A DNA stretch of 64,000 nucleotides, taken from the NCBI GenBank assembly GCA_009823395.1, contig CM020504.1, positions 26,808,531 to 26,872,530 on the forward strand. Reading direction: 5' to 3'. The notes below the pieces were generated by a model. The model was not told where the DNA came from. It saw only the letters and a list, made by a program, of their open reading frames with translations, and did no database searches. The stretch comes from Thamnaconus septentrionalis (Eukaryota; Chordata; Actinopteri; Tetraodontiformes; Monacanthidae). Of the stretch, positions 45,178 through 56,238 are shown one piece after another (position 1 is the first letter of the stretch; every line of letters begins with the position of its first letter). A program made the translations under genes and the position numbers.

Positions 45178-45851
45178 GTTGCAGTTTAACGTCATGCCCA
45201 GGACGCAGGTAAGTAAAAATTTGGTATAATTTATGAGTGTTTAATTTAGGTGACTTTATATAGTTTTTAATTTATTAATTTGTACCTGTAATCGACACCC
45301 ACCGTCATCTACTACATATTTCCCTAATATGGGATTATTATATGTTTTTCCCTCAGGTGGGAAGACGGTCCTGTCATTAAGAGTGCCGGACCCCTAGTAT
45401 GGGGACTCTTACGCAAACTCAGTCATCGAGGTAAGTCTTTTTCAATTAGTATTGTTTGTCCGAATTTTCCATTAATTTGTTGTTCTTCTTTCCACAGGGG
45501 CTCCAATCAGGTAAGTATATGTTTTTGTTTGTCCAATTAATTGTTTTTTCTTTTTTAGGTTCTCCAATCAGGTAAGTGGTTCAGGTGAGTAGGTTTTATC
45601 CTTTTCTTCTTTTCTTCTCTATCCTCTTCCTTTCCTCTTCCTTCATCCCTTTCTTCCTTTCCCCTTCCCATCTTCTTCCTCCCTTGTCTTCTTTTCCTCT
45701 GTTCTTCCCGTTCCTCTCCTTTATTCCACTAATCTTCTCCTTTCTTTTCTTCCAGGTCCATGGTCATCCACTCCATGTTGTCATCTGCTGTTCTCGATGC
45801 CCTAATGAATACCCCCCATCCCCATATGTGCGCTAATATGCGATTAATAAA
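45178..45851 (+). other. Putative multi-microexon transcription unit, monomer 1
   Basis: Ordered segments with strong flanking splice signals: 45178-45208 (31 nt), 45357-45430 (74 nt), 45498-45510 (13 nt), 45559-45571 (13 nt, sharing CTCCAATCAG with the previous one), then a terminal acceptor at 45754-45755 and AATAAA at 45846-45851. Donors are GTAAGT in all four cases. No coding potential is evident. Existence as RNA is inferred from signals only. Confidence 0.45.
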
Positions 45852-46021
45852 GATTATATTGGCTCAACTGCACCTTCTTACAGTGGCCTCTTTCTTGAAT
45901 ATTGGCGTGAGTAATAGCATTAGATAGACAAATGGGCTTTAGATCAGAGTTAGGGATTAAATACTGAGATAGATTAGGGTTAAGGGTTGGATTAAGGGGT
46001 TAAAAACAGGGTTAGGGTTTC

Positions 46022-46112
46022 TGTTTAGGTACAGGGTTAGGGGTTAAGGTTAGGGTTAGGGTAAGGTTAGGGTTAGGGTTAGGGTTAGGGTTAGGGTTAG
46101 GGTTAGGTTAAG
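46022..46112 (+). repeat. Telomeric (TTAGGG)n tract 1
   Basis: About ten TTAGGG units, slightly imperfect, ending at GGTTAAGGAAAAAGAG where the array element's hairpin end begins. The G-rich strand is the plus strand. Confidence 0.93.
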
Positions 46113-46190
46113 GAAAAAGAGTTCTCTCCTAAGAGAGAACAATGCACTCTCCGCTTCAGTCTGAGCTGGTGAGGCAGATCTCCCAGCTAT

Positions 46191-46254
46191 GGGTTAGGGT
46201 TAGGGTTAGGGTTAGGGTTAGGGTTAGGGTTAGGGTTAGGGTTAGGGTTAGGTT
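46191..46254 (+). repeat. Telomeric (TTAGGG)n tract 2
   Basis: About ten perfect TTAGGG units directly followed by GGTTAGAGAAAGAAGGG and the next copy of the element's hairpin end. Confidence 0.95.
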
Positions 46255-46403
46255 AGAGAAAGAAGGGTATTCTCCAACTGGAGACCCTGGTGCACTCTCC
46301 GGCTGAGAGTGTGATCCGGGTAGGCCTTCAAGCCCTAAGAAAGTCCACCACCCTAAGGTGGTGGGGTTTCCAAAAATTTTACATATCTTATAAAGATAGC
46401 AAA

Positions 46404-46459
46404 GATGGCGTTCGCGCAACGTTTCGGCCTGGTACGGCCTTCATCAGGCGCTGGCCATC
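46404..46459 (-). ncRNA. Hammerhead-ribozyme-like fold, copy 2
   Basis: Same plan with CUGAUGA and outer stem I GAUGGC/GCCAUC. Relative to copy 1, one C-G pair has become U-A on both sides, a compensatory change. Stem II GGCC/GGCC, loop GUACCA, then GAAAC and GUU. Confidence 0.62.
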
Positions 46460-47324
46460 TGACGGAGCTAACTGCCTGTATGGCTTTAGTTGCTCAGGAG
46501 CCGTGCTCTGTTTGCACCTCCCTTCCCAAATTTAGGATCTAATTTAAATGTTTTAATTTGTGCCAATAATTGCTTAATTTATATATTCCAATTTCTTTCA
46601 GGTTGCAGTTTAACGTCTTGCCCAGGACGGAGAGGTGAGTGTCCAATTAGTGTCTAAAATTGTCTTCTTTATGAGTTAATGTCTTTCTCTTTCCTCTCTT
46701 TTAGGTGCCCAATTAAGGTAGGTAAGGTAAGTATCCTATTTTCCTCCTTCTTCTTTCTTTTCCTCTATCCTTTCCTTCTTCTCCCCGTCTTCTTCATCCT
46801 TTTACTGCTGTTCTTCCAGTGTCTTCCTTCTTCCTCCAGTCTTCCTTTCTCCTCTTCCGTTTCCCATCTTCTCTCTTGTTCCACTGTCCCAACCGAATCC
46901 GCTTCCCAAGCCGCACTAATCCCTTTCCTTCTTCTTTCTCAGGTTCTAGATCTAGTGCGTCATCCAATCTTCAGCAATTCTCGATGCCTCCCACCCCCCA
47001 TCCCCATATAAGCGCTCGCAAGCGGTAAGTATAGTGGCTCAACTGGCATGATCCTTCAGTGGCCTTTCTTAAATTGGCTCAACCGGTATTTCTCTTCGGC
47101 GGCTCTTTATCCCAAGGCTGAAAATTAACTAAAGACTGAAGAGCTTAAGACTAGGGTTAGAGATCGAATCCGGTTAGGGTTAGGGCTCAGGAGAGACTCA
47201 AGGTAAGTAACAGGGTCAGAGGTCATAAATAGGTTACAGGATTTAGATACAGAAAGAACTAGGGTTAGGGTTAACCAAGGGGATAGAAACAGAGCAAGGG
47301 TTAGGTTTAGACGTTGGTAAGGGG

Positions 47325-47397
47325 TTATGGTTAGGGTTAGGGTTAGGGTTAGGGTTAGGGTTAGGGTTAGGGTTAGGGTTAGGGTTAGGGTTAGGTT
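47325..47397 (+). repeat. Telomeric (TTAGGG)n tract 3
   Basis: About eleven TTAGGG units ending at TTTAGGAAAAAAGG, the left end of the hairpin cluster of monomer 3. This is the last pure telomeric tract; later monomers keep only degenerate TTAGG motifs here. Confidence 0.95.
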
Positions 47398-47503
47398 TAG
47401 GAAAAAAGGTTCTCCTAAGAGAAACCTGAGCACTCTCCGGCTGAGAGTGTGCTCAGGGTGGGCCCCCAAGCCCTTAAGTTTTTCCACCACCCTAAGGTGG
47501 TGG
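47398..47503 (-). other. Hairpin cluster at the telomere-abutting end of the array element (type copy)
   Basis: Three consecutive stem-loops: ~47408-47428 (GGTTCTC...GAGAAACC), ~47428-47459 (CTGAGCACTCTC...GAGAGTGTGCTCAG, one bulge) and 47485-47504 (CCACCACC/GGTGGTGG, 8 bp perfect). The first and third have CTAA loops (UUAG on the minus strand). The cluster is repeated in every monomer and lies 3' of the ribozyme core on the minus strand. Confidence 0.8.
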
Positions 47504-47543
47504 AGGTTCAAAAAATTACACATCTCGTGTTTAGGATGCGAAA

Positions 47544-47601
47544 GACGGTTTACGCGCGACGTTTCGACCAATAGAGTGGTCTTCTTCAGGCGCTGACCGT
47601 C
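47544..47601 (-). ncRNA. Hammerhead-ribozyme-like fold, copy 3 (core type)
   Basis: CUGAAGA, stem II GACC/GGUC (a compensatory change from GGCC/GGCC), loop ACUCUAUU, GAAAC, then GUC, the most usual hammerhead cleavage triplet. Inner stem I GCGC/GCGC and outer GACGGU/ACCGUC. Confidence 0.62.
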
Positions 47602-47713
47602 TTGGGAGTTGACTGCCTAGTATGGCGTTAGTCACTCAAAAATTGGCCCGTGCAATGCTGCACCTCCCTCCCTTTCAAAAAATTGACTAATTGTTTTCCA
47701 ATTATTTTTTCAG

Positions 47714-48106
47714 GTTGCAGTTTAACGTCGTGCCCAGGACGGTGAGGTAAGTTTTCCAATTGTTAATTTGGTGTCTTTAATGACTTAATTAATTTCTTTT
47801 CTTTCTTTTCCAGGGTTCCCGGTCCAGGTGAGTAAAGGTAAGTCCTCTTTTCTTCCTTTCTCCTTCCTTCTCCTCTATCCTTTTCTTCCTCCTTTCTTCT
47901 TCCCCGTCTTCTTACTCCCTCTTGTTCTTTGTTCTTCCTTTCTTCTAGTCTTTTCTTCCGTCGATTGATCCTCTGTCTCTTCCGAATCCTTTGTCCTTAG
48001 CCGCTCTAATCTTTGTCCTTCTTCTTTTCCAGGTTCTTCTCATGGCTTCAATCAACTTTTTGCCTTTTTCGTACCATGTTGTGCGCTAATATGCGATAAT
48101 AATAAA
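47714..48106 (+). other. Putative microexon transcription unit, core monomer (type copy, monomer 3)
   Basis: Segment 47714-47746 (33 nt, TTTTTTCAG acceptor, GTAAGT donor), segment 47814-47827 (14 nt, TTTTCCAG acceptor, GTGAGT donor, with a second GTAAGT 10 nt further), a ~200-nt pyrimidine tract, terminal acceptor TTTTCCAG at 48031-48032 and AATAAA at 48101-48106. The same arrangement repeats in the following monomers. Confidence 0.45.
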
Positions 48107-48778
48107 TTGGCTCTACTGGATCCTTGTCTTCAGTGGCCTTCTTGAAATGAGCTCTCCCGGTATTTTTCTTCGGTGGCTATCAATATGGGATAATGGTAGA
48201 ACAGATGGCATTAAAAAGATGACGAGCTTAGATTAGGCTCTGAATCCAAAAATGGCCTCCAATCGGGAACTAAGAGGTAAGAGTACAGGGTGGGACGGGA
48301 ATTAGCTAGGGTTAGCGATAGTGGATAGAAACAAACAGGGGTTAGGTTTAGGCGTTGATAAGGGGTTAGGTTCTGTTTAGGGTTAGGATAGGGTTGGGTG
48401 TAGATCCAAATTAAAGGGGTTAAGTTTAGGTGTCCATCAAATTGGTTAGGTTTAGGCGGGAATTCCGAATTGGTTAGGTTTAGGTATGTCCTTCGAATTG
48501 GTTAGGTTTAGTGTCATGGGTTAGGGGTAGGTGTACAATCCAATAGGGAATAAACAACATGCAAAAAGGGGCTCAGAGGGCTAGGGGACCACATCCCATC
48601 ACAACACCCTCCGGGACCTGGCTGGGTAGGTTTAGGAAAAAAGGTTCTCCTAAGAGAAACCTGAGCACTCTCCGGCTGAGAGTGTGCTCAGGGTGGGCCC
48701 CCAAGCCCTTAAGTTTTTCCACCACCCTAAGGTGGTGGAGGTTCAAAAAATTACACATCTCGTGTTTAGGATGCGAAA

Positions 48779-48836
48779 GACGGTTTACGCGCGACGTTTC
48801 GACCAATAGAGTGGTCTTCTTCAGGCGCTGACCGTC
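48779..48836 (-). ncRNA. Hammerhead-ribozyme-like fold, copy 4
   Basis: Identical to copy 3 in all core positions. Confidence 0.6.
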
Positions 48837-50014
48837 TTGGGAGTTGACTGCCTAGTATGGCGTTAGTCACTCAAAAATTGGCCCGTGCAATGCTGCACCT
48901 CCCTCCCTTTCAAAAAATTGACTAATTGTTTTCCAATTATTTTTTCAGGTTGCAGTTTAACGTCGTGCCCAGGACGGTGAGGTAAGTTTTCCAATTGTTA
49001 ATTTGGTGTCTTTAATGACTTAATTAATTTCTTTTCTTTCTTTTCCAGGGTTCCCGGTCCAGGTGAGTAAAGGTAAGTCCTCTTTTCTTCCTTTCTCCTT
49101 CCTTCTCCTCTATCCTTTTCTTCCTCCTTTCTTCTTCCCCCGTCTTCTTACTCCCTCTTGTTCTTTGTTCTTCCTTTCTTCTAGTCTTTTCTTCCGTCCG
49201 ATTGATCCTCTGTCTCTTCCGAATCCTTTGTCCTTAGCCGCTCTAATCTTTGTCCTTCTTCTTTTCCAGGTTCTTCTCATGGCTTCAATCAACTTTTTGC
49301 CTTTTTCGTACCATGTTGTGCGCTAATATGCGATAATAATAAATTGGCTCTACTGGATCCTTGTCTTCAGTGGCCTTCTTGAAATAGAGCTCTCCCGGTA
49401 TTTTTCTTGGTGGCTATCAATATGGGATAATGGTAGAACAGATGGCATTAAAAAGATGACGAGCTTAGATTAGGCTCTGAATCCAAAAATGGCCTCCAAT
49501 CGGGAACTAAGAGGTAAGAGTACAGGGTGGGACGGGAATTAGCTAGGGTTAGCGATAGTGGATAGAAACAAACAGGGGTTAGGTTTAGGCGTTGATAAGG
49601 GGTTAGGTTCTGTTTAGGGTTAGGATAGGGTTGGGTGTAGATCCAAATTAAAGGGGTTAAGTTTAGGTGTCCATCAAATTGGTTAGGTTTAGGCGGGAAT
49701 TCCGAATTGGTTAGGTTTAGGTATGTCCTTCGAATTGGTTAGGTTTAGTGTCATGGGTTAGGGGTAGGTGTACAATCCAATAGGGAATAAACAACATGCA
49801 AAAAGGGGCTCAGAGGGCTGGGGACCACATCCCATCACAACACCCTCCGGGACCTGGCTGGGTAGGTTTAGGAAAAAAGGTTCTCCTAAGAGAAACCTGA
49901 GCACTCTCCGGCTGAGAGTGTGCTCAGGGTGGGCCCCCAAGCCCTTAAGTTTTTCCACCACCCTAAGGTGGTGGAGGTTCAAAAAATTACACATCTCGTG
50001 TTTAGGATGCGAAA

Positions 50015-50072
50015 GACGGTTTCTACGCGACGTTTCGACCAATAGAGTGGTCTTCTTCAGGCGCTGACCGTC
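50015..50072 (-). ncRNA. Hammerhead-ribozyme-like fold, copy 5
   Basis: Core boxes as in copy 3; inner stem I is GCGC against GCGU, which still pairs with a G-U wobble. Confidence 0.55.
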
Positions 50073-51247
50073 TTGGGAGTTGACTGCCTAGTATGGCGTT
50101 AGTCACTCAAAAATTGGCCGTGCAATGCTGCACCTCCTCCCTTTCAAAAAAATTGACTAATTGTTTTCCAATTATTTTTCAGGTTGCAGTTTAACGTCGT
50201 GCCCAGGACGGTGAGGTAAGTTTTCCAATTGTTAATTTGGTGTCTTTAATGACTTAATTAATTTCTTTTCTTTCTTTTCCAGGGTTCCCGGTCCAGGTGA
50301 GTAAAGGTAAGTCCTCTTTTCTTCCTTTCTCCTTCCTTCTCCTCTATCCTTTTCTTCCTCCTTTCTTCTTCCCCGTCTTCTTACTCCCTCTTGTTCTTTG
50401 TTCTTCCTTTCTTCTAGTCTTTTCTTCCGTCGATTGATCCTCTGTCTCTTCCGAATCCTTTGTCCTTAGCCGCTCTAATCTTTGTCCTTCTTCTTTCCAG
50501 GTTCTTCTCATGGCTTCAATCAACTTTTGCCTTTTTTTTCGTACCATGTTGTGCGCTAATATGCGATAATAATAAATTGGCTCTACTGGATCCTTGTCTT
50601 CAGTGGCCTTCTTGAAATGAGCTCTCCCGGTATTTTTCTTCGGTGGCTATCAATATGGGATAATGGTAGAACAGATGGCATTAAAAAGATGACGAGCTTA
50701 GATTAGGCTCTGAATCCAAAAATGGCCTCCAATCGGGAACTAAGAGGTAAGAGTACAGGGTGGGACGGGAATTAGCTAGGGTTAGCGATAGTGGATAGAA
50801 ACAAACAGGGGTTAGGTTTAGGCGTTGATAAGGGGTTAGGTTCTGTTTAGGGTTAGGATAGGGTTGGGTGTAGATCCAAATTAAAGGGGTTAAGTTTAGG
50901 TGTCCATCAAATTGGTTAGGTTTAGGCGGGAATTCCGAATTGGTTAGGTTTAGGTATGTCCTTGAATTGGTTAGGTTTAGTGTCATGGGTTAGGGGTAGG
51001 TGTACAATCCAATAGGGAATAAACAACATGCCAAAAAGGGGCTCAGAGGGCTAGGGGACCACATCCCATCACAACACCCTCCGGGACCTGGCTGGGTAGG
51101 TTTAGGAAAAAAGGTTCTCCTAAGAGAAACCTGAGCACTCTCCGGCTGAGAGTGTGCTCAGGGTGGGCCCCCAAGCCCTTAAGTTTTTCCACCACCCTAA
51201 GGTGGTGGAGGTTCAAAAATTACACATCTCGTGGTTTAGGATGCGAA

Positions 51248-51305
51248 GACGGTTTACAAGTGACGCTTCGACCAATAGAGTGGTCTTCTTCAGGCGCTGA
51301 CCGTC
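51248..51305 (-). ncRNA. Hammerhead-ribozyme-like fold, copy 6 (probably inactive)
   Basis: GAAAC is changed to GAAGC and inner stem I is damaged (plus-strand TTTACAAGTGACG). Activity is unlikely if the fold is a hammerhead. Confidence 0.45.
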
Positions 51306-52480
51306 TTGGGAGTTGACTGCCTAGTATGGCGTTAGTCACTCAAAATTGGCCCGCAGTAATGCTGCACCTCCCTCCCTTTCAAAAAATTGACTAATTGTTT
51401 TCCAATTATTTTTTCAGGTTGCAGTTTAACGTCGTGCCCAGGACGGTGAGGTAAGTTTTCCAATTGTTAATTTGGTGTCTTTAATGACTTAATTAATTTC
51501 TTTTCTTTCTTTTCCAGGGTTCCCGGTCCAGGTGAGTAAAGGTAAGTCCTCTTTTCTTCCTTTCTCCTTCCTTCTCCTCTATCCTTTTCTTCCTCCTTTC
51601 TTCTTCCCCGTCTTCTTACTCCCTCTTGTTCTTTGTTCTTCCTTTCTTCTAGTCTTTTCTTCCGTCGATTGATCCTCTGTCTCTTCCGAATCCTTTGTCC
51701 TTAGCCGCTCTAATCTTTTTGTCCTTCTTCTTTTCCAGGTTCTTCTCATGGCTTCAATCAACTTTTGCCTTTTTTTCGTACCATGTTGTGCGCTAATATG
51801 CGATAATAATAAATTGGCTCTACTGGATCCTTGTCTTCAGTGGCCTTCTTGAAATGAGCTCTCCGGTATTTTTCTTCGTGGCTATCAATATGGGATAATG
51901 GTAGAACAGATGGCATTAAAAAAGATGACGAGCTTAGATTAGGCTCTGAATCCAAAATGGCCTCCAATCGGGAACTAAGAGGTAAGAGTACAGGGTGGGA
52001 CGGAATTAGCTAGGGTTAGCGATAGTGGATAGAAACAAACAGGGGTTAGGTTTAGGCGTTGATAAGGGGTTAGGTTCTGTTTAGGGTTAGGATAGGGTTG
52101 GGTGTAGATCCAAATTAAAGGGGTTAAGTTTAGGTGTCCATCAAATTGGTTAGGTTTAGGCGGGAATTCCGAATTGGTTAGGTTTAGGTATGTCCTTCGA
52201 ATTGGTTAGGTTTAGTGTCATGGGTTAGGGGTAGGTGTACAATCCAATAGGGAATAAACAACATGCAAAAAGGGGCTCAGAGGGCTAGGGGACCACATCC
52301 CATCACAACACCCTCCGGGACCTGGCTGGGTAGGTTTAGGAAAAAGGTTCTCCTAAGAGAAACCTGAGCACTCTCCGGCTGAGAGTGTGCTCAGGGTGGG
52401 CCCCCAAGCCCTTAAGTTTTTCCACCACCCTAAGGTGGTGGAGGTTCAAAAATTACACATCTCGTGTTTAGGATGCGAAA

Positions 52481-52538
52481 GACGGTTTACGCGCGACGTT
52501 TCGACCAATAGAGTGGTCTTCTTCAGGCGCTGACCGTC
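52481..52538 (-). ncRNA. Hammerhead-ribozyme-like fold, copy 7
   Basis: All boxes and stems as in copy 3. Confidence 0.6.
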
Positions 52539-53710
52539 TTGGGAGTTGACTGCCTAGTATGGCGTTAGTCACTCAAAATTGGCCCGTGCAATGCTGCACC
52601 TCCCTCCCTTTCAAAAAAATTGACTAATTGTTTTCCAATTATTTTTCAGGTTGCAGTTTAACGTCGTGCCCAGGACGGTGAGGTAAGTTTTCCAATTGTT
52701 AATTTGGTGTCTTTAATGACTTAATTAATTTCTTTTCTTTCTTTTCCAGGGTTCCCGGTCCAGGTGAGTAAAGGTAAGTCCTCTTTTCTTCCTTTCTCCT
52801 TCCTTCTCCTCTATCCTTTTCTTCCTCCTTTCTTCTTCCCCGCCTTCTTACTCCCTCTTGTTCTTTGTTCTTCCTTTCTTCTAGTCTTTTCTTCCGTCGA
52901 TTGATCCTCTGTCTCTTCCGAATCCTTTGTCCTTAGCCGCCTAATCTTTGTCCTTCTTCTTTCCAGGTTCTTCTCATGGCTTCAATCAACTTTTGCCTTT
53001 TTTCTGCACCATGTTGTGCGCTAATATGCGATAATAATAAATTGGCTCTACTGGATCCTTGTCTTCAGTGGCCTTCTTGAAATGAGCTCTCCCGGTATTT
53101 TCTTCGGTGGCTATCAATATGGGATAATGGTAGAACAGATGGCATTAAAAAGATGACGAGCTTAGATTAGGCTCTGAATCCAAAAATGGCCTCCAATCGG
53201 GAACTAAGAGGTAAGAGTACAGGGTGGGACGGGAATTAGCTAGGGTTAGCGATAGTGGATAGAAACAAACAGGGGGTTAGGTTTAGGCGTTGATAAGGGG
53301 TTAGGTTCTGTTTAGGGTTAGGATAGGGTTGGGTGTAGATCCAAATTAAAGGGGTTAAGTTTAGGTGTCCATCAAATTGGTTAGGTTTAGGCGGGAATTC
53401 CGAATTGGTTAGGTTTAGGTATGTCCTTCGAATTGGTTAGGTTTAGTGTCATGGGTGGGGTAGGTGTACAATCCAATAGGGAATAAACAACATGCAAAAA
53501 GGGGCTCAGAGGGCTAGGGGACCACATCCCATCACAACACCCTCCGGGACCTGGCTGGGTAGGTTTAGGAAAAAAGGTTCTCCTAAGAGAAACCTGAGCA
53601 CTCTCCGGCTGAGAGTGTGCTCAGGGTGGGCCCCCAAGCCCTTAAGTTTTTCCACCACCCTAAGGTGGTGGAGGTTCAAAAAATTACACATCTCGTGTTT
53701 AGGATGCGAA

Positions 53711-53771
53711 GACGGTTTGTTTACGCCGACGTTTCGACCAATAGAGTGGTCTTCTTCAGGCGCTGACCGCC
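53711..53771 (-). ncRNA. Hammerhead-ribozyme-like fold, copy 8
   Basis: Boxes and stem II intact; a small insertion (TTTG) and a lost base weaken stem I. Confidence 0.5.
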
Positions 53772-56180
53772 TTGGGAGTTGACTGCCTAGTATGGCGTTA
53801 GTCACTCAAAAATTGGCCCGGGCAAGCTGCACCTCCCTCCCTTTCCAAAAAATTGACTAATTGTTTTCCAATTATTTTTTCAGGTTGCAGTTTAACGTCG
53901 TGCCCAGGACGGTGAGGTAAGTTTTCCAATTGTTAATTTGGTGTCTTTAATGACTTAATTAATTTCTTTTCTTTCTTTTCCAGGGTTCCCGGTCCAGGTG
54001 AGTAAAGGTAAGTCCTCTTTTCTTCCTTTCTCCTTCCTTCTCCTCTATCCTTTTCTTCCTCCTTTCTTCTTCCCCGTCTTCTTACTCCCTCTTGTTCTTT
54101 GTTCTTCCTTTCTTCTAGTCTTTTCTTCCGTCGATTGATCCTCTGTCTCTTCCGAATCCTTTGTCCTTAGCCCAGCCTAATCTTTGTCCTTCTTCTTTTC
54201 CAGGTTCTTCTCATGGCTTCAATCAACTTTTTGCCTTTTTCGTACCATGTTGTGCGCTAATATGCGAATAATAATAAATTGGCTCTACTGGATCCTTGTC
54301 TTCAGTGGCCTTCTTGAAATGAGCTCTCCGGTATTTTCTTCGGGTGGCTATCAATATGGGATAATGGTAGAACAGATGGCATTAAAAAGATGACGAGCTT
54401 AGATTAGGCTCTGAATCCAAAAATGGCCTCCAATCGGGAACTAAGAGGTAAGAGTACAGGGTGGGACGGGAATTAGCTAGGGTTAGCGATAGTGGATAGA
54501 AACAAACAGGGGTTAGGTTTAGGCGTTGATAAGGGGTTAGGTTCTGTTTAGGGTTAGGATAGGGTTGGGTGTAGATCCAAATTAAAGGGGTTAAGTTTAG
54601 GTGTCCATCAAATTGGTTAGGTTTAGGCGGGAATTCCGAATTGGTTAGGTTTAGGTATGTCCTTCGAATTGGTTAGGTTTAGTGTCATGGGTTAGGTAGT
54701 GTGTACAATCCAATAGGAATAAACAACATGCAAAAAGGGGCTCAGAGGGCTAGGGGACCACATCCCATCACAACACCCTCGGGACCTGGCTGGGTAGGTT
54801 TAGGAAAAAGGTTCTCCTAAGAGAAACCTGAGCACTCTCCGGCTGAGAGTGTGCTCAGGGTGGCCCCCAAGCCCTTAAGTTTTCCACCACCCTAAGGTGG
54901 TGGAGGTTCAAAAATTACACATCTCGTGTTTAGGATGCGAAAGACTTGGTTCTGCTGGCGGCGATTTCGACCAATAGAGTGGTCTTCTTCAGGCGCTGAC
55001 CGTCTTGGGAGTTGACTGCCTAGTATGGCGTTAGTCATAAAAATTGGCCAACCCCGTGCAATGCTGCACCTCCTCCCTTTCAAAAATTGACTAATTGTTT
55101 TCCAATTATTTTTTTCAGGTTGCAGTTTAACGTCGTGCCCAGGACGGTGAGGTAAGTTTTCCAATTGTTAATTTGGTGTCTTTAATGACTTAATTAATTT
55201 CTTTTCTTTCTTTTCCAGGGTTCCCGGTCCAGGTGAGTAAAGGTAAGTCCTCTTTTCTTCCTTTCTCCTTCCTTCTCCTCTATCCTTTTCTTCCTCCTTT
55301 CTTCTTCCCCCGTCTTCTTACTCCCTCTTGTTCTTTGTTCTTCCTTTCTTCTAGTCTTTTCTTCCGCCGATTGATCCTCTGTCTCTCTTCGAATCCTTTG
55401 TCCTTAGCCGCTCTAATCTTTGTCCTTCTTCTTTCCAGGTTCTTCTCATGGCTTCAATCAACTTTTGCCTTTTTCGTACTATGTTGTGCGCTAATATGCG
55501 ATAATAATAAATTGGCTCTACTGGATCCTTGTCTTCAGTGGCCTTCTTGAAATGAGCTCTCCCGGTATTTTTCTTCGGTGGCTATCAATATGGGATAATG
55601 GTAGAACAGATGGCATTAAAAGATGACGAGCTTAGATTAGGCTCTGAATCCAAAAATGGCCTCAATCGGGGAACTAAGAGGTAAGAGTACAGGGTGGGAC
55701 GGGAATTAGCTAGGGTTAGCGATAGTGGATAGAAACAAACAGGGGTTAGGGTTTAGGCGTTGATAAAGGGTTAGGTTCTGTTTAGGGTTAGGATAGGGTG
55801 GGTGTAGATCCAAATTAAAGGGTTAAGTTTAGGTGTCCATCAAATTGGTTAGGTTTAGTAAAGAATTCGAATTGGTTAGGTTTAGGTATGTCCTTCTGAA
55901 TTGGTTTAGGTTTAGTGTCATGGGTTAGGGGGTAGGTGTACAATCCAATAGGAATAAACAACATGCAAAAAGGGGCTCAGAGGGCTAGGGGACCACATCC
56001 CATCACAACACCCTCCGGGACCTGGCTGGGTAGGTTTAGGAAAAAGGTTCTCCCAGAAGAGAAACCTGAGCACTCTCCGCTGAGAGTGTGCTCAGGGTGG
56101 GCCCCAAGCCTTAAGTTTTTCCACCACCCTAAGGTGGTGGAGGTTCAAATTACACATCTCTAGGTGTTTTAGATGCGAAA

Positions 56181-56238
56181 GATGGTTTACTGACGACGCT
56201 TCGACCAATAGAGTGGTCTTCTTCAGGCGCTGACCGTC
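56181..56238 (-). ncRNA. Hammerhead-ribozyme-like fold, copy 10 (probably inactive)
   Basis: CUGAAGA and stem II intact but GAAAC has become GAAGC and inner stem I is altered. Copy 9 (54943-55004) is more damaged, with the GAAAC/GUC region replaced. Confidence 0.45.

Larger units (their letters stand above)
44996..46403. repeat. Array monomer 1: most diverged full-length copy
   Basis: Shares the ribozyme-like core, the GTTGCAGTTTAACGT segment and the pyrimidine tract with the core monomers but differs widely elsewhere. It holds five ordered splice-bounded segments (45178-45208, 45357-45430, 45498-45510, 45559-45571, 45756 onward) and AATAAA at 45846. Its right part contains (TTAGGG)n twice, with a truncated piece of the element's hairpin end between them. 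Confidence 0.85.
46404..47543. repeat. Array monomer 2: diverged copy
   Basis: 1,140 bp. Splice-bounded segments at 46602-46634 (33 nt) and 46705-46717 (13 nt), and a terminal acceptor at 46941-46942. AATAAA is not present here; instead a GCG|GTAAGT donor follows at ~47031. Ends with telomeric tract 3 and the next hairpin cluster. Confidence 0.85.

Noticed and set aside
45357..45430. Considered as a coding exon of a conventional gene
   Set aside because: It folds into a GC hairpin (AAGAGT...ACTCTT), has no counterpart frame in other monomers and no domain, so only a non-coding splice-bounded segment is claimed.
46156..46419. Leu-Thr-repeat frames (LTLTLT)
   Set aside because: Translation of the C-rich strand of (TTAGGG)n.
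48559..48831. 90-codon frame repeated in several array monomers (starting M-Q-K-G-A-Q)
   Set aside because: It crosses the hairpins and the antisense of the ribozyme core, is broken by indels in many monomers, and shows no domain; conservation comes from array homogeneity.
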